Positions 1-8,638 of a DNA stretch of 53,932 nt are shown piece by piece. This stretch comes from an uncultured Ectothiorhodospiraceae bacterium (GTDB lineage: Bacteria > Pseudomonadota > Gammaproteobacteria > UBA9214): the NCBI GenBank assembly GCA_947258615.1, contig CAMYIX010000034.1, forward strand, positions 1 through 53,932, written 5' to 3'. The notes below the pieces were generated by a model. The model had not been told where the DNA came from. It saw only the letters and a list, made by a program, of their open reading frames with translations, and ran no database searches. The translations under genes were made by a program, and so were the position numbers. How positions within the stretch are numbered: position 1 is the stretch's first letter; each line of letters starts with the position of its first letter.

Positions 1-66
1 GCTGTAAATTGCCTTTGATGATTTGCAATTGAACACATTTCTTTTTTATTAGTTGAGGTGATTTAC

Positions 67-270
67 ATGGCTACAGGTACCGTTAAGTGGTTTAACGAAT
101 CCAAGGGCTTCGGTTTTATTGCGCCTTCCGATGGTGGCGAAGATGTCTTCGTACATTTCTCTGCAATTGAAGGCGATGGTTTCAAGACGCTGGTAGAGGG
201 GCAGACGGTCAATTTTGAAGTTCAGAAGGGACCCAAGGGACTGCAGGCTGCACACGTCACACCGGCCTGA
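67..270 (+). CDS. Cold-shock domain protein (CspA family)
   Basis: This is a 67-residue single cold-shock domain, the usual length for CspA/CspE proteins, which bind single-stranded nucleic acid and act as RNA chaperones in the cytoplasm. The sequence shows both RNP motifs: KGFGFI near residues 15-20 and DVFVHF near residues 29-34, after the typical GTVKWFN start. A GTG nine bases upstream is also in frame, but the ATG at 67 follows a good Shine-Dalgarno (GAGGTG at 55-60) and gives the standard N-terminus. A strong intrinsic terminator follows at 302-331. The long cold-regulated leader of some csp genes would lie mostly outside the window, so cold induction cannot be judged. Confidence 0.96.
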   Translation: MATGTVKWFNESKGFGFIAPSDGGEDVFVHFSAIEGDGFKTLVEGQTVNFEVQKGPKGLQAAHVTPA

Positions 271-301
271 TCACACCCTTTCGTAATACGCAGTACCCGG
301 A

Positions 302-331
302 CCCCGCAGCCTGCTGCGGGGTTCTTTCTTT
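302..331 (+). terminator. Rho-independent terminator after the cold-shock gene
   Basis: An 8-bp perfect stem (CCCCGCAG at 302-309 with CTGCGGGG at 314-321, loop CCTG) is followed by a T-rich tract (TTCTTTCTTT). It lies about 30 bases after the csp stop and before the convergent gltD stop. Confidence 0.9.
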
Positions 332-369
332 CAGGGCCGGGCAAACCGTACAGCCCGGTAATCACGGGC

Positions 370-1815
370 TCACTCGCGCGGCAGCTCACTGCCTCCGCTC
401 AGCCAGGCATCTACCGCGCGTGCGCACTGCCGGCCTTCCCGTATCGCCCACACGACCAGCGACTGTCCACGCCGGACATCACCACAGGCAAACACCCCGG
501 GCACACTTGTCTGGTAGTCATCATCGCTCGCCGCCACACACCCCCTTGCATCCAGGCCAGGCGCCAGCTGGCTAAGCAGGCCGTCATGCACCGGATGTGC
601 ATAACCCATCGCCAGCAGTACGAGCTGCGCCGGCAGGTGCCGGACCTCTCCTTGCACGACCTGCTTCTGCCAGGTCCCGTCTGAACGCATTGTCCACTGC
701 AGTTGCTGCAGGGCCAGCCCGGCGACATTACCGTGATGTCCCTTAAGGGCCACGGTATCGAAGCCCCAGATGTGCCGGCAACCCTCCAGGTCATGGTCGC
801 CCTCGCGCCACACCGGTGCGGGCTCCGGCCAGTGCCCGAGCACATTGGCCTGCCTAGGCGGGCGTTCGTGGTACTGGACCTGCACCACCCGGTGCGCGCC
901 CTGCCGGATCGCGGTGCCCACACAGTCATTCCCGGTATCGCCGCCCCCGATGACCACCACGTCCTTGCCATGTGCATCGACGCTGCCTCCGGGATGCAGG
1001 TAATCTCCGGCCACACGCCGGTTCTGCTGGGCCAGGTAATCCAGCGCGAAGTGGACACCACCGAGCTCACGTCCCGGTACCTCGAGATCACGCGGCTGTT
1101 CCGAGCCACAGGCAAGGACAAGCGCGTGCCCCGTCCGCCGCAACTCTTCGACATCCAGGTTCACACCGGCATGGACACCACAGCGGAACTGCACACCCTC
1201 GGCCTTGAGCTGTGCCAGCCGGCGATCCAGCACATGCTTCTCCAGGCGAAAGTCCGGGATACCATAACGCAGCAGACCGCCGATGCGATCGGACTTCTCA
1301 AATACCGTGACCCGGTAACCGCTGCGTACCAGTTGCTGGGCACAGGCCAGACCGGCCGGTCCCGAACCAATGATCGCGACCCGCTTGAACCGGTGCCGCT
1401 GACTGCGCTGGGGCCGTACCCAGTTCTCCTTCCAGGCGCGCTCGACCACCGCCAGCTCGATCGAGCGAATGGTGACCGCTGTACTGCCAAGACTCAGCGT
1501 ACAGGCAGACTCACAGGGCGCCGCGCAAATGCGTCCCGTGAATTCGGGAAAGTTATTGGTCGTTTCCAGATGTTCGTAGGCACGCCGCCAGTCGGTGTCG
1601 GTGACCAGCGCATTCCACTCGGGAATCAGGTTATGGACCGGACAATAACAGTGACAATAGGGGGTACCGCAGTCCATGCAGCGGTTTGCCTGACGGGCCG
1701 CATGCCCGTCCGGCATGACCTGCTCATATTCCCGCCAGTGCCGGACGCGTTGTTTCGGATATTGTTTTACGGCCTCTTTACGCGGGTAGTGTAGGAATCC
1801 ATGAAGATCTTCCAT
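370..1815 (-). CDS. gltD: Glutamate synthase small subunit / GltD-type NADPH oxidoreductase
   Basis: The 481-residue protein is the FAD- and NADPH-binding beta subunit type of glutamate synthase, which passes electrons from NADPH to the large GltB subunit that makes glutamate from glutamine and 2-oxoglutarate. The N-terminal iron-sulfur region has two cysteine clusters (CMDCGTPYCHCYC and CAAPCESAC). The FAD Rossmann motif GSGPAGLACA and the NADPH motif GGGDTGNDC follow, and a C-terminal GDVRRGQS FAD motif is present. Start ATG 1815 is chosen because MEDLHGFLHY matches the usual GltD start; a GTG at 1842 would add nine residues. No gltB is next to it, although it is normally immediately upstream. 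It could be a GltD paralogue feeding another partner. Confidence 0.9.
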   Translation of the reverse strand: MEDLHGFLHYPRKEAVKQYPKQRVRHWREYEQVMPDGHAARQANRCMDCGTPYCHCYCPVHNLIPEWNALVTDTDWRRAYEHLETTNNFPEFTGRICAAPCESACTLSLGSTAVTIRSIELAVVERAWKENWVRPQRSQRHRFKRVAIIGSGPAGLACAQQLVRSGYRVTVFEKSDRIGGLLRYGIPDFRLEKHVLDRRLAQLKAEGVQFRCGVHAGVNLDVEELRRTGHALVLACGSEQPRDLEVPGRELGGVHFALDYLAQQNRRVAGDYLHPGGSVDAHGKDVVVIGGGDTGNDCVGTAIRQGAHRVVQVQYHERPPRQANVLGHWPEPAPVWREGDHDLEGCRHIWGFDTVALKGHHGNVAGLALQQLQWTMRSDGTWQKQVVQGEVRHLPAQLVLLAMGYAHPVHDGLLSQLAPGLDARGCVAASDDDYQTSVPGVFACGDVRRGQSLVVWAIREGRQCARAVDAWLSGGSELPRE

Positions 1816-1842
1816 AGCTGACCGGATGCTGACACAGTTCAC

Positions 1843-2095
1843 ATAAGTTTAGTCCAGGCCCGCGACAAATTAAGTGGTCGTATTTTATACCCTTGTTTCT
1901 ATTGTATTTTATTGAGGATATGATTCAGAAAACAGCCCCTCAGCCCCGGTAACCGCGCCATGCGACGCCTACAGGGTTTCCTGATAATTCACATGGATAC
2001 TGCAGGAGCGGTCCCCTGACCGCGATGTTGTCTCCAAACAATCGCGTCGAAGGTCGGCGCTTATATACCCATACCCTGTGGTTGCGCCGATCCCG
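1843..2095. other. Intergenic region with a REP-like palindrome
   Basis: This 250-base gap separates the gltD start from the antiporter stop. The part nearest gltD (1861-1930) is AT-rich and is the likely place for the gltD promoter, though no convincing -35/-10 pair stands out. The other part holds a short palindromic element at 2008-2023, annotated separately. I see no gene here. Confidence 0.5.
2001..2028. repeat. REP-like palindromic element
   Basis: The perfect stem GCGGTC (2008-2013) and GACCGC (2018-2023) with loop CCCT sits behind a TGCAGGA head. The layout resembles the repetitive extragenic palindromes of Pseudomonas and Xanthomonas (GTAGGAGCGGC type). Only one copy is in the window, so the repeat status is inferred. 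Confidence 0.45.
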
Positions 2096-3943
2096 TCAAT
2101 CGGGCTTGGCAGCATCGGCCTGGCTGGCAGCATCCTCCGTGACCGGCTGCTCGGCCTCCTCCGGTACGACCAGGCTGAGCAGGGTCCAGCCCGGCGCTGG
2201 AATTACCTTGTGCCCGCTGTTCAGGATATGCAGGCGCTCCCGGGGATCGATGGCAAACAACGGGATCGCCTTTTTGTAGTAGCGACGGTGGTAGTCATCG
2301 AAGTCGAAGCTCTCGGTCAGAGTCGTCTCGCGAATCTCCGCACCCTTGCCAAGGGCGTTGACGAGCCGCTCATAACTCACATCGTCACCGAAGGCGACAT
2401 AACCGGCCGGCAGCGGCGTTGCCTGCTTGCTGTCCACGGCAGCCTCACTGGCATGCAGGGCAAACAGCTGGCTGTCCCCGAACTCACGCCGGTAGCGGTG
2501 CACGGCAAGCACATTGAGTTCCTGTTGAGGTGATAGCGCCAGCAGGCGTCCCAGGCCGACCAGGTCCAGGCGCCGGTCGGCATACTCCGACACCGCACTG
2601 CCATAGAAGGTGTTCAGCCCGTGCATGCGCGCGGCACTGACATTGGCCCAGGTGGTATCACACAGCACGCTGTGATAGCCCCGCTTTTGCAGGGCTGCGG
2701 CGATCACCCGTGCAACCGGATTGGCGCCGACGATCAGGAAACCGCGTGCCTCCGGCTCCGCCACGCCCAGGCCCCGTGCCAGCAGCCCCGCGGTCCCACT
2801 TTGCAGCACCACGGTACCGATAATTACCAGGAAAGTCAGAGGCACCAGCAACTCCGCCTCCGGATACCCGGCGGCCTGCAGTTTCAGGGAAAACAGTGCG
2901 GCGACCGCGGCTGCCACGATGCCGCGCGGGCCGATCCAGGCCAGCAACGCACGTTCCTGCCAGCGCAGCGACGATCCCCAGGTCGCCAGCGCAATCTTCA
3001 CGGGCCGGGCAATGAACTGGATGACCGCCAGGACCCCCAACGCCCCCCAGCCCAGTGTATGCAACTGGGCAAAGTCGATGCGTGCCGCGAGTATGATGAA
3101 CAGGGCCGAGATCAGCACCACTGACAGGCTTTCCTTGAAATCCAGGATGTGTTCGATGGACACAGCGCGCATGTTCGCCAGGCGAATACCCATGACGGTG
3201 ACCGTCAGCAGCCCCGCCTCGGCCTCCACAGCATTCGACACTGCGAACACCGCAAACACCAGCGCCAGGGTGGCCACGTTGTGCAGGAACTCCGGGAGCC
3301 AGTGGTTGCGCAGGGCCAGCCCCAGGAACTGGCCGCTGAGAATGCCGAATACCACCCCGACACCGATTATCCGGGCAAAGCTGGCCAGGGTGTGCCCGAT
3401 TGCCTCACCGCCCTGCCCGGAGATGATGAATTCGAACACCAGCACCGCCAGCAGGGCGCCGATCGGATCGATGACGATGCCTTCCCAGCGCAGGATATTC
3501 GCGACATGCGCCGTCGGCCGCACCGTGCGCAGCAGCGGCACGATCACGGTCGGGCCGGTGACCACGATAAAGGCACCGAACAGCAGGGCCAGTTCCGGCG
3601 GGAAGTCCAGCAGCAGGTAGGCGGCCATTGCCGCCACGGCCCAGGTCACCAGCAGCCCGGAGGTCACCATGCGCTGAACGACCCGCTCCAGCCCTGCGAT
3701 GTCGGAGAATTTCAGGGTCAGGCTGCCCTCGAACAGGATGACCGCGACCGACAGCGACACGAACGGGAACAGCAGCTCGCCGAACAGGTCATCCGGGTGC
3801 AGCAAGCCGAGTACCGGCCCGGTGAGGATCCCGGCCAGCAGCAGGAACAGGATCGCGGGCAGCTTGACCCACCAGGCAAACCACTGGCAGGCAATGGCCA
3901 GTACGCCGATCCCGGCAATGCTCAGTACGACAGGTTCTTCCAT
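2096..3943 (-). CDS. CPA1-type cation/proton antiporter with C-terminal TrkA-N-like domain
   Basis: The 615-residue inner-membrane protein exchanges Na+ or K+ for protons. Residues 1 to about 390 are strongly hydrophobic with about 12 helices. They carry the antiporter signatures GPTVIVPLL (about residue 130) and WEGIVIDPIGALL (about 155), and WIGPRGIVAAAVA near 340. A soluble part from about residue 395 resembles a TrkA-N/RCK Rossmann fold (FLIVGANPVARVIAAAL), but the glycine-rich loop reads GANPVA rather than GxGxxG, so nucleotide binding is uncertain. The C-terminal 100 residues are acidic and unassigned. The gene follows an unknown membrane protein gene with a 60-base gap. The transported ion cannot be told from sequence. 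Confidence 0.9.
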   Translation of the reverse strand: MEEPVVLSIAGIGVLAIACQWFAWWVKLPAILFLLLAGILTGPVLGLLHPDDLFGELLFPFVSLSVAVILFEGSLTLKFSDIAGLERVVQRMVTSGLLVTWAVAAMAAYLLLDFPPELALLFGAFIVVTGPTVIVPLLRTVRPTAHVANILRWEGIVIDPIGALLAVLVFEFIISGQGGEAIGHTLASFARIIGVGVVFGILSGQFLGLALRNHWLPEFLHNVATLALVFAVFAVSNAVEAEAGLLTVTVMGIRLANMRAVSIEHILDFKESLSVVLISALFIILAARIDFAQLHTLGWGALGVLAVIQFIARPVKIALATWGSSLRWQERALLAWIGPRGIVAAAVAALFSLKLQAAGYPEAELLVPLTFLVIIGTVVLQSGTAGLLARGLGVAEPEARGFLIVGANPVARVIAAALQKRGYHSVLCDTTWANVSAARMHGLNTFYGSAVSEYADRRLDLVGLGRLLALSPQQELNVLAVHRYRREFGDSQLFALHASEAAVDSKQATPLPAGYVAFGDDVSYERLVNALGKGAEIRETTLTESFDFDDYHRRYYKKAIPLFAIDPRERLHILNSGHKVIPAPGWTLLSLVVPEEAEQPVTEDAASQADAAKPD

Positions 3944-4003
3944 GGGGGTCCGGGTGGCGAGTCAATCGGAACAGCAATAGCAAGCCGGCCGTCAGCAGCG
4001 TAA

Positions 4004-4579
4004 TTATTGCAGGTCACTGAATTCCCTTCTCAGCGCTTCCAGATTCGTCGCATAGCCGTCCGCGTTGCCATAGGGCAGGAACTTGTAATAACGGGAGTGG
4101 ACACCTTTCAGCCGCTGTGCGTGCTTGATAGGACACCAGTACTGCTCGGTCCGGGCCGCCACCTCCCGGGCATAGGCAAGCAGGCCGTTGGCGTAGCTGC
4201 AGAACGCACAGTGGGTATGCTCTATGATATTGAGGTACTTGAGTCGATGACGGTCCAGCACAATGTAATCCGAGCGCTTTACTCTCGGCATGCGATAGAC
4301 AGGAAAGCACAGCAACTGGTAGATCCCGACGCAGGCATCCAGCAGGACCAGCGGGAAGGCCAGGCAATAGACCAGTGGCGCCGTGGCCACGGCCAGCAGG
4401 GAAGAGTCTGCCAGGTAGCGGCAGATCCGGGTGGCCAGTTCCCGGTGTCGCACGACGATCTCCTTCTCGAAGGCCGCACGCCCGTTGCGCAGGGTATAGC
4501 CGAACTCGTCCGCCTCCCGGCTGGCCTCCTCCGCCACCCGTTCTTCCAGCGCACGGATTTCCTCCAACAAGCCCTGCAA
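4004..4579 (-). CDS. Conserved hypothetical membrane protein with CxxC and CPIKH motifs
   Basis: I do not recognise a named function for this protein of about 191 residues. An N-terminal charged helix (residues 1-50, likely coiled coil) leads into one long hydrophobic stretch (about 58-95, one hairpin or two helices). A conserved-looking soluble part follows with HTHCAFC (H121, H123, C124, C127) and WCPIKHA (C149, H153). The Cys/His set could bind a metal or an iron-sulfur cluster; that is inference. No ATG is available at the 5' end. The first candidate is TTG at 4579, and a downstream TTG or GTG is equally possible. It lies between the GIY-YIG gene and the antiporter and may be cotranscribed with both. 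Confidence 0.75.
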   Translation of the reverse strand: MQGLLEEIRALEERVAEEASREADEFGYTLRNGRAAFEKEIVVRHRELATRICRYLADSSLLAVATAPLVYCLAFPLVLLDACVGIYQLLCFPVYRMPRVKRSDYIVLDRHRLKYLNIIEHTHCAFCSYANGLLAYAREVAARTEQYWCPIKHAQRLKGVHSRYYKFLPYGNADGYATNLEALRREFSDLQ

Positions 4580-4638
4580 TCCCGCCCCCTTGCTGATGCA
4601 ATACCTGCCGGTGATGGTGCCGCCGGGAAAAGCCCTGA

Positions 4639-4905
4639 TTATGGCCCGGTTATTTCATTTCGGTCCGAATCGAGCAGCAGCAGCTTGTTGGCCCGTGTCA
4701 GCTGCTTGATCGCGGCCTCGCGCCTGCTTGCGGTGCTCCGGGTATGCCCGCTTTCCAGGTAGACCACTCGCTGCGGGCCACGGCCACGGAAATACTTCGC
4801 CCCCAGCTGACCACCGTGCTGGGACAGGCGCCGCTCGATATTATTCGTGATCCCGGTGTAAAGCGAATTATCCGTGCAGAGAATGATATAGACCTGCCAG
4901 CCCAT
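4639..4905 (-). CDS. GIY-YIG nuclease domain protein (YhbQ/UPF0213-like)
   Basis: The 88-residue protein is a stand-alone GIY-YIG domain. The motif appears as VYIILCTDNSLYTGIT with the conserved Arg in NIERRLSQH, and a later Glu in the REAAIKQL helix. Small proteins of this type are common in bacteria and are presumed to act on DNA; their role is poorly known. ATG 4905 (MGWQVYII) puts the domain at the N-terminus; an in-frame start at 4938 would add 11 residues with no domain role. It heads a possible minus-strand set with the hypothetical membrane protein and antiporter. Confidence 0.88.
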   Translation of the reverse strand: MGWQVYIILCTDNSLYTGITNNIERRLSQHGGQLGAKYFRGRGPQRVVYLESGHTRSTASRREAAIKQLTRANKLLLLDSDRNEITGP

Positions 4906-5141
4906 GGCGCCATGATAGCAAATGACGGCGCGGGACATTCATTCTCATTGGCCGGAATAAGTAAAGTCCTCGCCTGCCAGCACCTGCCCGGAATGGGCAT
5001 TTATTCGGTTGCAGTCCGTTTATGTTAGGATATGCGCCGCCTGTTCTTCTCGCTGCCAGCACCCCGCGCCGACCCGGCACCCGTTTGCATCCAGAAATGC
5101 AGGACCCTGACTAAATACCCTGATACTCAAGGAGCCTGCAA

Positions 5142-5624
5142 ATGCAGATCGAAAAACACCGCGTGGTGACGCTCACCTATACCCTCAAAGACAATGATGA
5201 CAATATTATCGACAAGTCCGATGACGGCAGCTTCTGCTACCTGCATGGCGCCAGCAATATCATCCCGGGCCTGGAGAATGCACTCGCCGGCAAGGTCACC
5301 GGTGATGAACTGTCAGTGGCCGTACCGCCCGAAGAGGCCTACGGCGTTCACGATGCCGAGAAGACCCAGAAGGTCCCGCGCGACATGTTCCCGCCCGAAC
5401 AGGAAATCGAACCCGGCATGCAGTTCCATGCACAGAGCCCGGATGGTCAGCCGTTTGTGGTCACCATTGCCGGTATCGAGGAAGACGGCGTCGTGGTTGA
5501 CGGCAATCACCCGCTCGCAGGTGTACACCTCAATTTCGAGGTCAAGGTGATGGATGTGCGCGAGGCCAGCAGCGAGGAAATCGAGCACGGTCATGTACAT
5601 GGACCGGAAGGGCATCATCACTAG
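5142..5624 (+). CDS. slyD: FKBP-type peptidyl-prolyl isomerase SlyD
   Basis: The 160-residue cytoplasmic prolyl isomerase and chaperone has the SlyD layout. An FKBP half (DGSFCYLHGASNIIPGLENAL, residues 27-47) is interrupted by an insert-in-flap domain (EEAYGVHD to about residue 125) and followed by the closing FKBP strand (HPLAGVHLNFEVKV). The C-terminal tail HGHVHGPEGHHH is His-rich but short compared with Escherichia coli SlyD (196 residues), so nickel handling for hydrogenase is possible but less certain. A Shine-Dalgarno (AAGGAG) precedes the ATG. efpL follows about 100 bases later on the same strand and may share the transcript. Confidence 0.95.
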   Translation: MQIEKHRVVTLTYTLKDNDDNIIDKSDDGSFCYLHGASNIIPGLENALAGKVTGDELSVAVPPEEAYGVHDAEKTQKVPRDMFPPEQEIEPGMQFHAQSPDGQPFVVTIAGIEEDGVVVDGNHPLAGVHLNFEVKVMDVREASSEEIEHGHVHGPEGHHH

Positions 5625-5722
5625 ACGGACACGCCAGAAAAGGGGAATGGTGCTGTTTCCTCGCAGCGAAGCGCTGGAACACATACCGTCCCCCTTCCTG
5701 TTGCAAAAACAGATACAGAGAC

Positions 5723-6286
5723 ATGAAGGCAAGTGAACTCAAGCGTGGCGCGGTACTCGACCTGGACGGCCGAAAAATCATCATAAAGCAGCTGGAGGTG
5801 CAGAGCCCGTCATCAAGAAGCGGCAGCACCCTCTACAAGGTCCGCGGCCACGACATTGTCAGCAAGCAGAAATTCGAGGCCCGCTACAAGGGCGACGAAA
5901 ACCTGCAGGGCGTCGACTTCGGGCGCCGCCCCGTGCAGTACCTGTTCCGGGATAACGACAGCTGCACCTTCATGGACAAGGAGTCCTACGAGCAGTACAC
6001 CCTGCCTGTCGATGCGCTGGAGGAAGAACTCCGGTACCTGGACGAGCACCTCGACGGCATACTGGCCATGGTCGCTGATGATGTCATCCTCGGCATCGAA
6101 CTGCCCGCCACGGTCACCCTCGAGATCGTCGATACCGCACCCGGAATGAAGGCCGCCTCGTCATCCGCACGCACCAAGCCGGCTACCCTGATCACCGGAC
6201 TGATTGTACAGGTACCGGAATACCTCACACCTGGCGAAGTCATCAAGGTCAACACCGGAACCGGCGAGTTCATATCACGCGCCTGA
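5723..6286 (+). CDS. efpL: Elongation factor P-like protein EfpL (YeiP)
   Basis: The 187-residue protein has the three-domain elongation factor P fold and should relieve ribosome stalling at proline-rich or other difficult stretches. It is EfpL/YeiP rather than EF-P: the KOW-domain loop is extended (VQSPSSRSGSTLYK, residues 26-39) with an Arg (R32) at the tip where EF-P carries the modified Lys. OB domains follow (QYLFRDNDSCTFMD and VPEYLTPGEVIKVNT). No modification enzyme gene is nearby, which suits EfpL. It lies downstream of slyD. A stem-loop at 6440-6462 and a dispersed-type palindrome at 6555-6582 lie in the gap behind it. Confidence 0.93.
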   Translation: MKASELKRGAVLDLDGRKIIIKQLEVQSPSSRSGSTLYKVRGHDIVSKQKFEARYKGDENLQGVDFGRRPVQYLFRDNDSCTFMDKESYEQYTLPVDALEEELRYLDEHLDGILAMVADDVILGIELPATVTLEIVDTAPGMKAASSSARTKPATLITGLIVQVPEYLTPGEVIKVNTGTGEFISRA

Positions 6287-6439
6287 TTTTCAGTGCACTG
6301 CCGAAAGACACCCCGATAACCCGTATCGCGGTCATTGTCACTGTCATGCCGTCCATCAATTTCCAACAAATACAGGTCAAGACTAAAGCATCTGCTCAGA
6401 ACCCTCTTAGCCACTTTCTGTATGGCTATGAATTGAAGT

Positions 6440-6462
6440 GCTGACAAACCGGATTTGTCAGC
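6440..6462. repeat. Perfect 9-bp inverted repeat (stem-loop)
   Basis: Arms GCTGACAAA (6440-6448) and TTTGTCAGC (6454-6462) enclose the 5-base loop CCGGA. The short TTGTTGATT after it is a poor U-tract, so it may be a weak terminator of efpL or an operator-like site. Confidence 0.6.
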
Positions 6463-6554
6463 TTGTTGATTGATATCGAGCGTCTACACCTGCCAGTTTG
6501 CGCTGACTGGTAAATGACAAAAAAATCAATGGAAGGCCTGGTCAACTCATCTTT

Positions 6555-6582
6555 CGTCATTCCGGCCAAGGCCGGAATACAG
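6555..6582. repeat. Dispersed-type palindrome (CGTCATTCCGGCC element)
   Basis: Arms ATTCCGGCC (6559-6567) and GGCCGGAAT (6570-6578) are perfect and separated by AA, with CGTC before and ACAG after. Elements of the form CGTCATTCC...GGAATCCAG are widely dispersed in proteobacterial genomes. Here it could also serve both convergent genes as a terminator, but no T-run follows. Confidence 0.55.
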
Positions 6583-6613
6583 TAGCTGCCTGGTTATCAA
6601 ACACCGGATCCTT

Positions 6614-8512
6614 TCAACCTGACATCAAGGCCTCGAGCTCCTCCCAGCGGACATAGCAGGCCTCGAGCTCGCCACCGAGCGATTCCAGGCGCGCCAGAGT
6701 TGCGCTGATTTCGGCATCCGGCTGCTGATAGAAACCGGAATCACTGACATGCGCCTGCAGCCTGGCCTGCTCGGCTTCCAGCGCCTCGATCCGGGCCGGC
6801 AGGGCATCCAGTTCACGCTGGTCCTTGTAAGACAGCTTGCGTGGCTTGCCTGCAGCTTGCTCCGATCGGGCCGGTGCTGTCTGCCTTGCCGGCTTCGCAA
6901 CAACAGTGGGTTGCGTTTTCTTGCGCTGGCGCAGCCAGTCGCTGTAGCCGCCGATGTATTCACCGATGCGGCCGCCCCCCTCGAAAACGAGGGTGCTGGT
7001 CACCACGTTATCCAGGAAGGCACGGTCATGGCTCACCAGCAACAGGGTGCCCTGGTAATCCATGAGCAACTCCTCCAGCAGCTCCAGTGTCTCCACGTCG
7101 AGGTCATTGGTGGGTTCATCGAGTATCAACAGATTTGCCGGCTGGGCGAACAGCCGTGCCAGCAGCAGGCGGTTGCGCTCACCACCGGACAGGGTACTCA
7201 CGGGAGACTGCAGGCGTTCCGCGGGAAACAGGAAATCCTGCAGGTAACCGGCCACGTGTCGACTGCGGCCATTGATGGTCACCCGCTGACTGCCGTCGCC
7301 GATGCTGTCCATCACCGAGGCCTGTGGATCAAGCTGGGCACGCTGCTGGTCGAAATACGCGCTCTGCAGCCGGGTTCCGCGGCGGATGCGGCCGCTGTCG
7401 GTGGACAATTCGCCCAGCAGCAGATTGATCAGGGTAGACTTGCCGGCACCGTTCGGCCCGATAATACCCACGCGGTCGCCGCGCAGTATGTTTACCGAGA
7501 AGTCCCGGACGACCGTGTGGCCGTCATAACCGAAACTGACATTCTCGGCCTCGAACACCAGCTTGCCCGAGAACTCGCCCTCTTCCAGCCGCAGGTTTAC
7601 CTTGCCGATCCGGTCACGACGCTGGCGGCGCTGTTCCCGCAGGGCCTTGAGTGCGCGCACCCGGCCTTCGTTGCGGGTGCGGCGCGCCTTGATGCCCTGG
7701 CGGATCCAGGCCTCTTCCTGTGACAGCTTCTTGTCGAACTGTGCATCGTGCTGGGCCTCCACCTCGAGCTGCTCTGCCTTGCGACGCGTGTAATCGTCAT
7801 AGCTGCCCGGCCACGAGGTGAGCTGCCCGCGGTCGAGTTCGATAATGCGGGTCGCCAGCCGACGCACGAAGGCGCGGTCGTGACTGATGAACAACAGGGC
7901 ACCGGAAAACTCCGCCATGAAGTCCTCCAGCCAGGTGATCGCCTCGATGTCCAGGTGGTTGGTGGGCTCGTCCAGCAACAGCACGTCCGGCTCATACACC
8001 AGGGCACGCGCCAGCATCACCCGCCGGCGCCAGCCCCCCGACAGTGCCTGGAAAGCAGCCTCGCCATCCAGCCCCAGGCGCGACAGCACCGTCTCGACCC
8101 GTTGCTCCAGTTGCCAACCGCCGCCGGCCTCGAGTTCGTGCTGCAACTCGGCGAGACGCTTGAGCGCGGCCGGGCTGTGCGCCTGTTCAAGGGCGCAGGC
8201 GGCATGGTGATATTCGGAGATCAACCGGCCCAGCTCGGGCACTCCCCCGGCGACGACATCGAAGACGGTATCCCCGCTGTCAAGGTCGACTTCCTGCGCC
8301 AGGTAGGCGATGCGGGTCGCCGGGCGCACCCAGAGACTGCCGTCATCCGGCATGATCTCGCCGCTGACGATGCGCATCAGGGACGACTTGCCCTCGCCGT
8401 TGCGCCCCACCAGGCAGACGCGCTCACCCTGGCGCAACTCCAGCACCGCCTCATCCAGCAGCGGGCGGTGGCCAAAGGCCAGGGAAACCTTGTCCAGGCG
8501 CAGCAGAGGCAT
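6614..8512 (-). CDS. uup: ABC-F ATPase Uup
   Basis: The 632-residue soluble protein has two ABC ATPase domains and no membrane segment. Walker A motifs are GRNGEGKSS (about residue 36) and GPNGAGKST (about 350). Signatures are LSGGWRRR and LSGGERNR, and Walker B blocks are LLLDEPTNHLD and LILDEPTNDLD. The linker between the domains is Arg/Lys-rich, and a C-terminal coiled coil (about residues 560-630) is typical of Uup, which binds ribosomes and branched DNA and is linked to transposon excision and tolerance of replication problems. Length matches Uup (about 635) better than EttA or YheS. It stands alone, 126 bases after the PD40 gene. Confidence 0.94.
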   Translation of the reverse strand: MPLLRLDKVSLAFGHRPLLDEAVLELRQGERVCLVGRNGEGKSSLMRIVSGEIMPDDGSLWVRPATRIAYLAQEVDLDSGDTVFDVVAGGVPELGRLISEYHHAACALEQAHSPAALKRLAELQHELEAGGGWQLEQRVETVLSRLGLDGEAAFQALSGGWRRRVMLARALVYEPDVLLLDEPTNHLDIEAITWLEDFMAEFSGALLFISHDRAFVRRLATRIIELDRGQLTSWPGSYDDYTRRKAEQLEVEAQHDAQFDKKLSQEEAWIRQGIKARRTRNEGRVRALKALREQRRQRRDRIGKVNLRLEEGEFSGKLVFEAENVSFGYDGHTVVRDFSVNILRGDRVGIIGPNGAGKSTLINLLLGELSTDSGRIRRGTRLQSAYFDQQRAQLDPQASVMDSIGDGSQRVTINGRSRHVAGYLQDFLFPAERLQSPVSTLSGGERNRLLLARLFAQPANLLILDEPTNDLDVETLELLEELLMDYQGTLLLVSHDRAFLDNVVTSTLVFEGGGRIGEYIGGYSDWLRQRKKTQPTVVAKPARQTAPARSEQAAGKPRKLSYKDQRELDALPARIEALEAEQARLQAHVSDSGFYQQPDAEISATLARLESLGGELEACYVRWEELEALMSG

Positions 8513-8638
8513 ATAGTTACGGGGTGGTTGATGAATCGGGTATAGGAAGGGACAGAACCGAAGTGATCGCTATGGCGTCATTTTACCGCAACTGAGAGCG
8601 GGTGGCGCGCTCCGCAGGGAAATGCTGCACCCGGCGCA

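Larger units (their letters stand above)
6287..6613. other. Intergenic region with two palindromes, no gene
   Basis: This 327-base gap lies between the convergent efpL and uup genes. I see no plausible coding frame. It holds a stem-loop (6440-6462) and a second palindrome (6559-6578). The A+T content is higher than in the neighbouring genes between 6340 and 6540. Confidence 0.6.

Noticed and set aside
703..1794. 363-residue plus-strand frame opposite gltD
   Set aside because: It is antisense to gltD and shows no recognisable domain.
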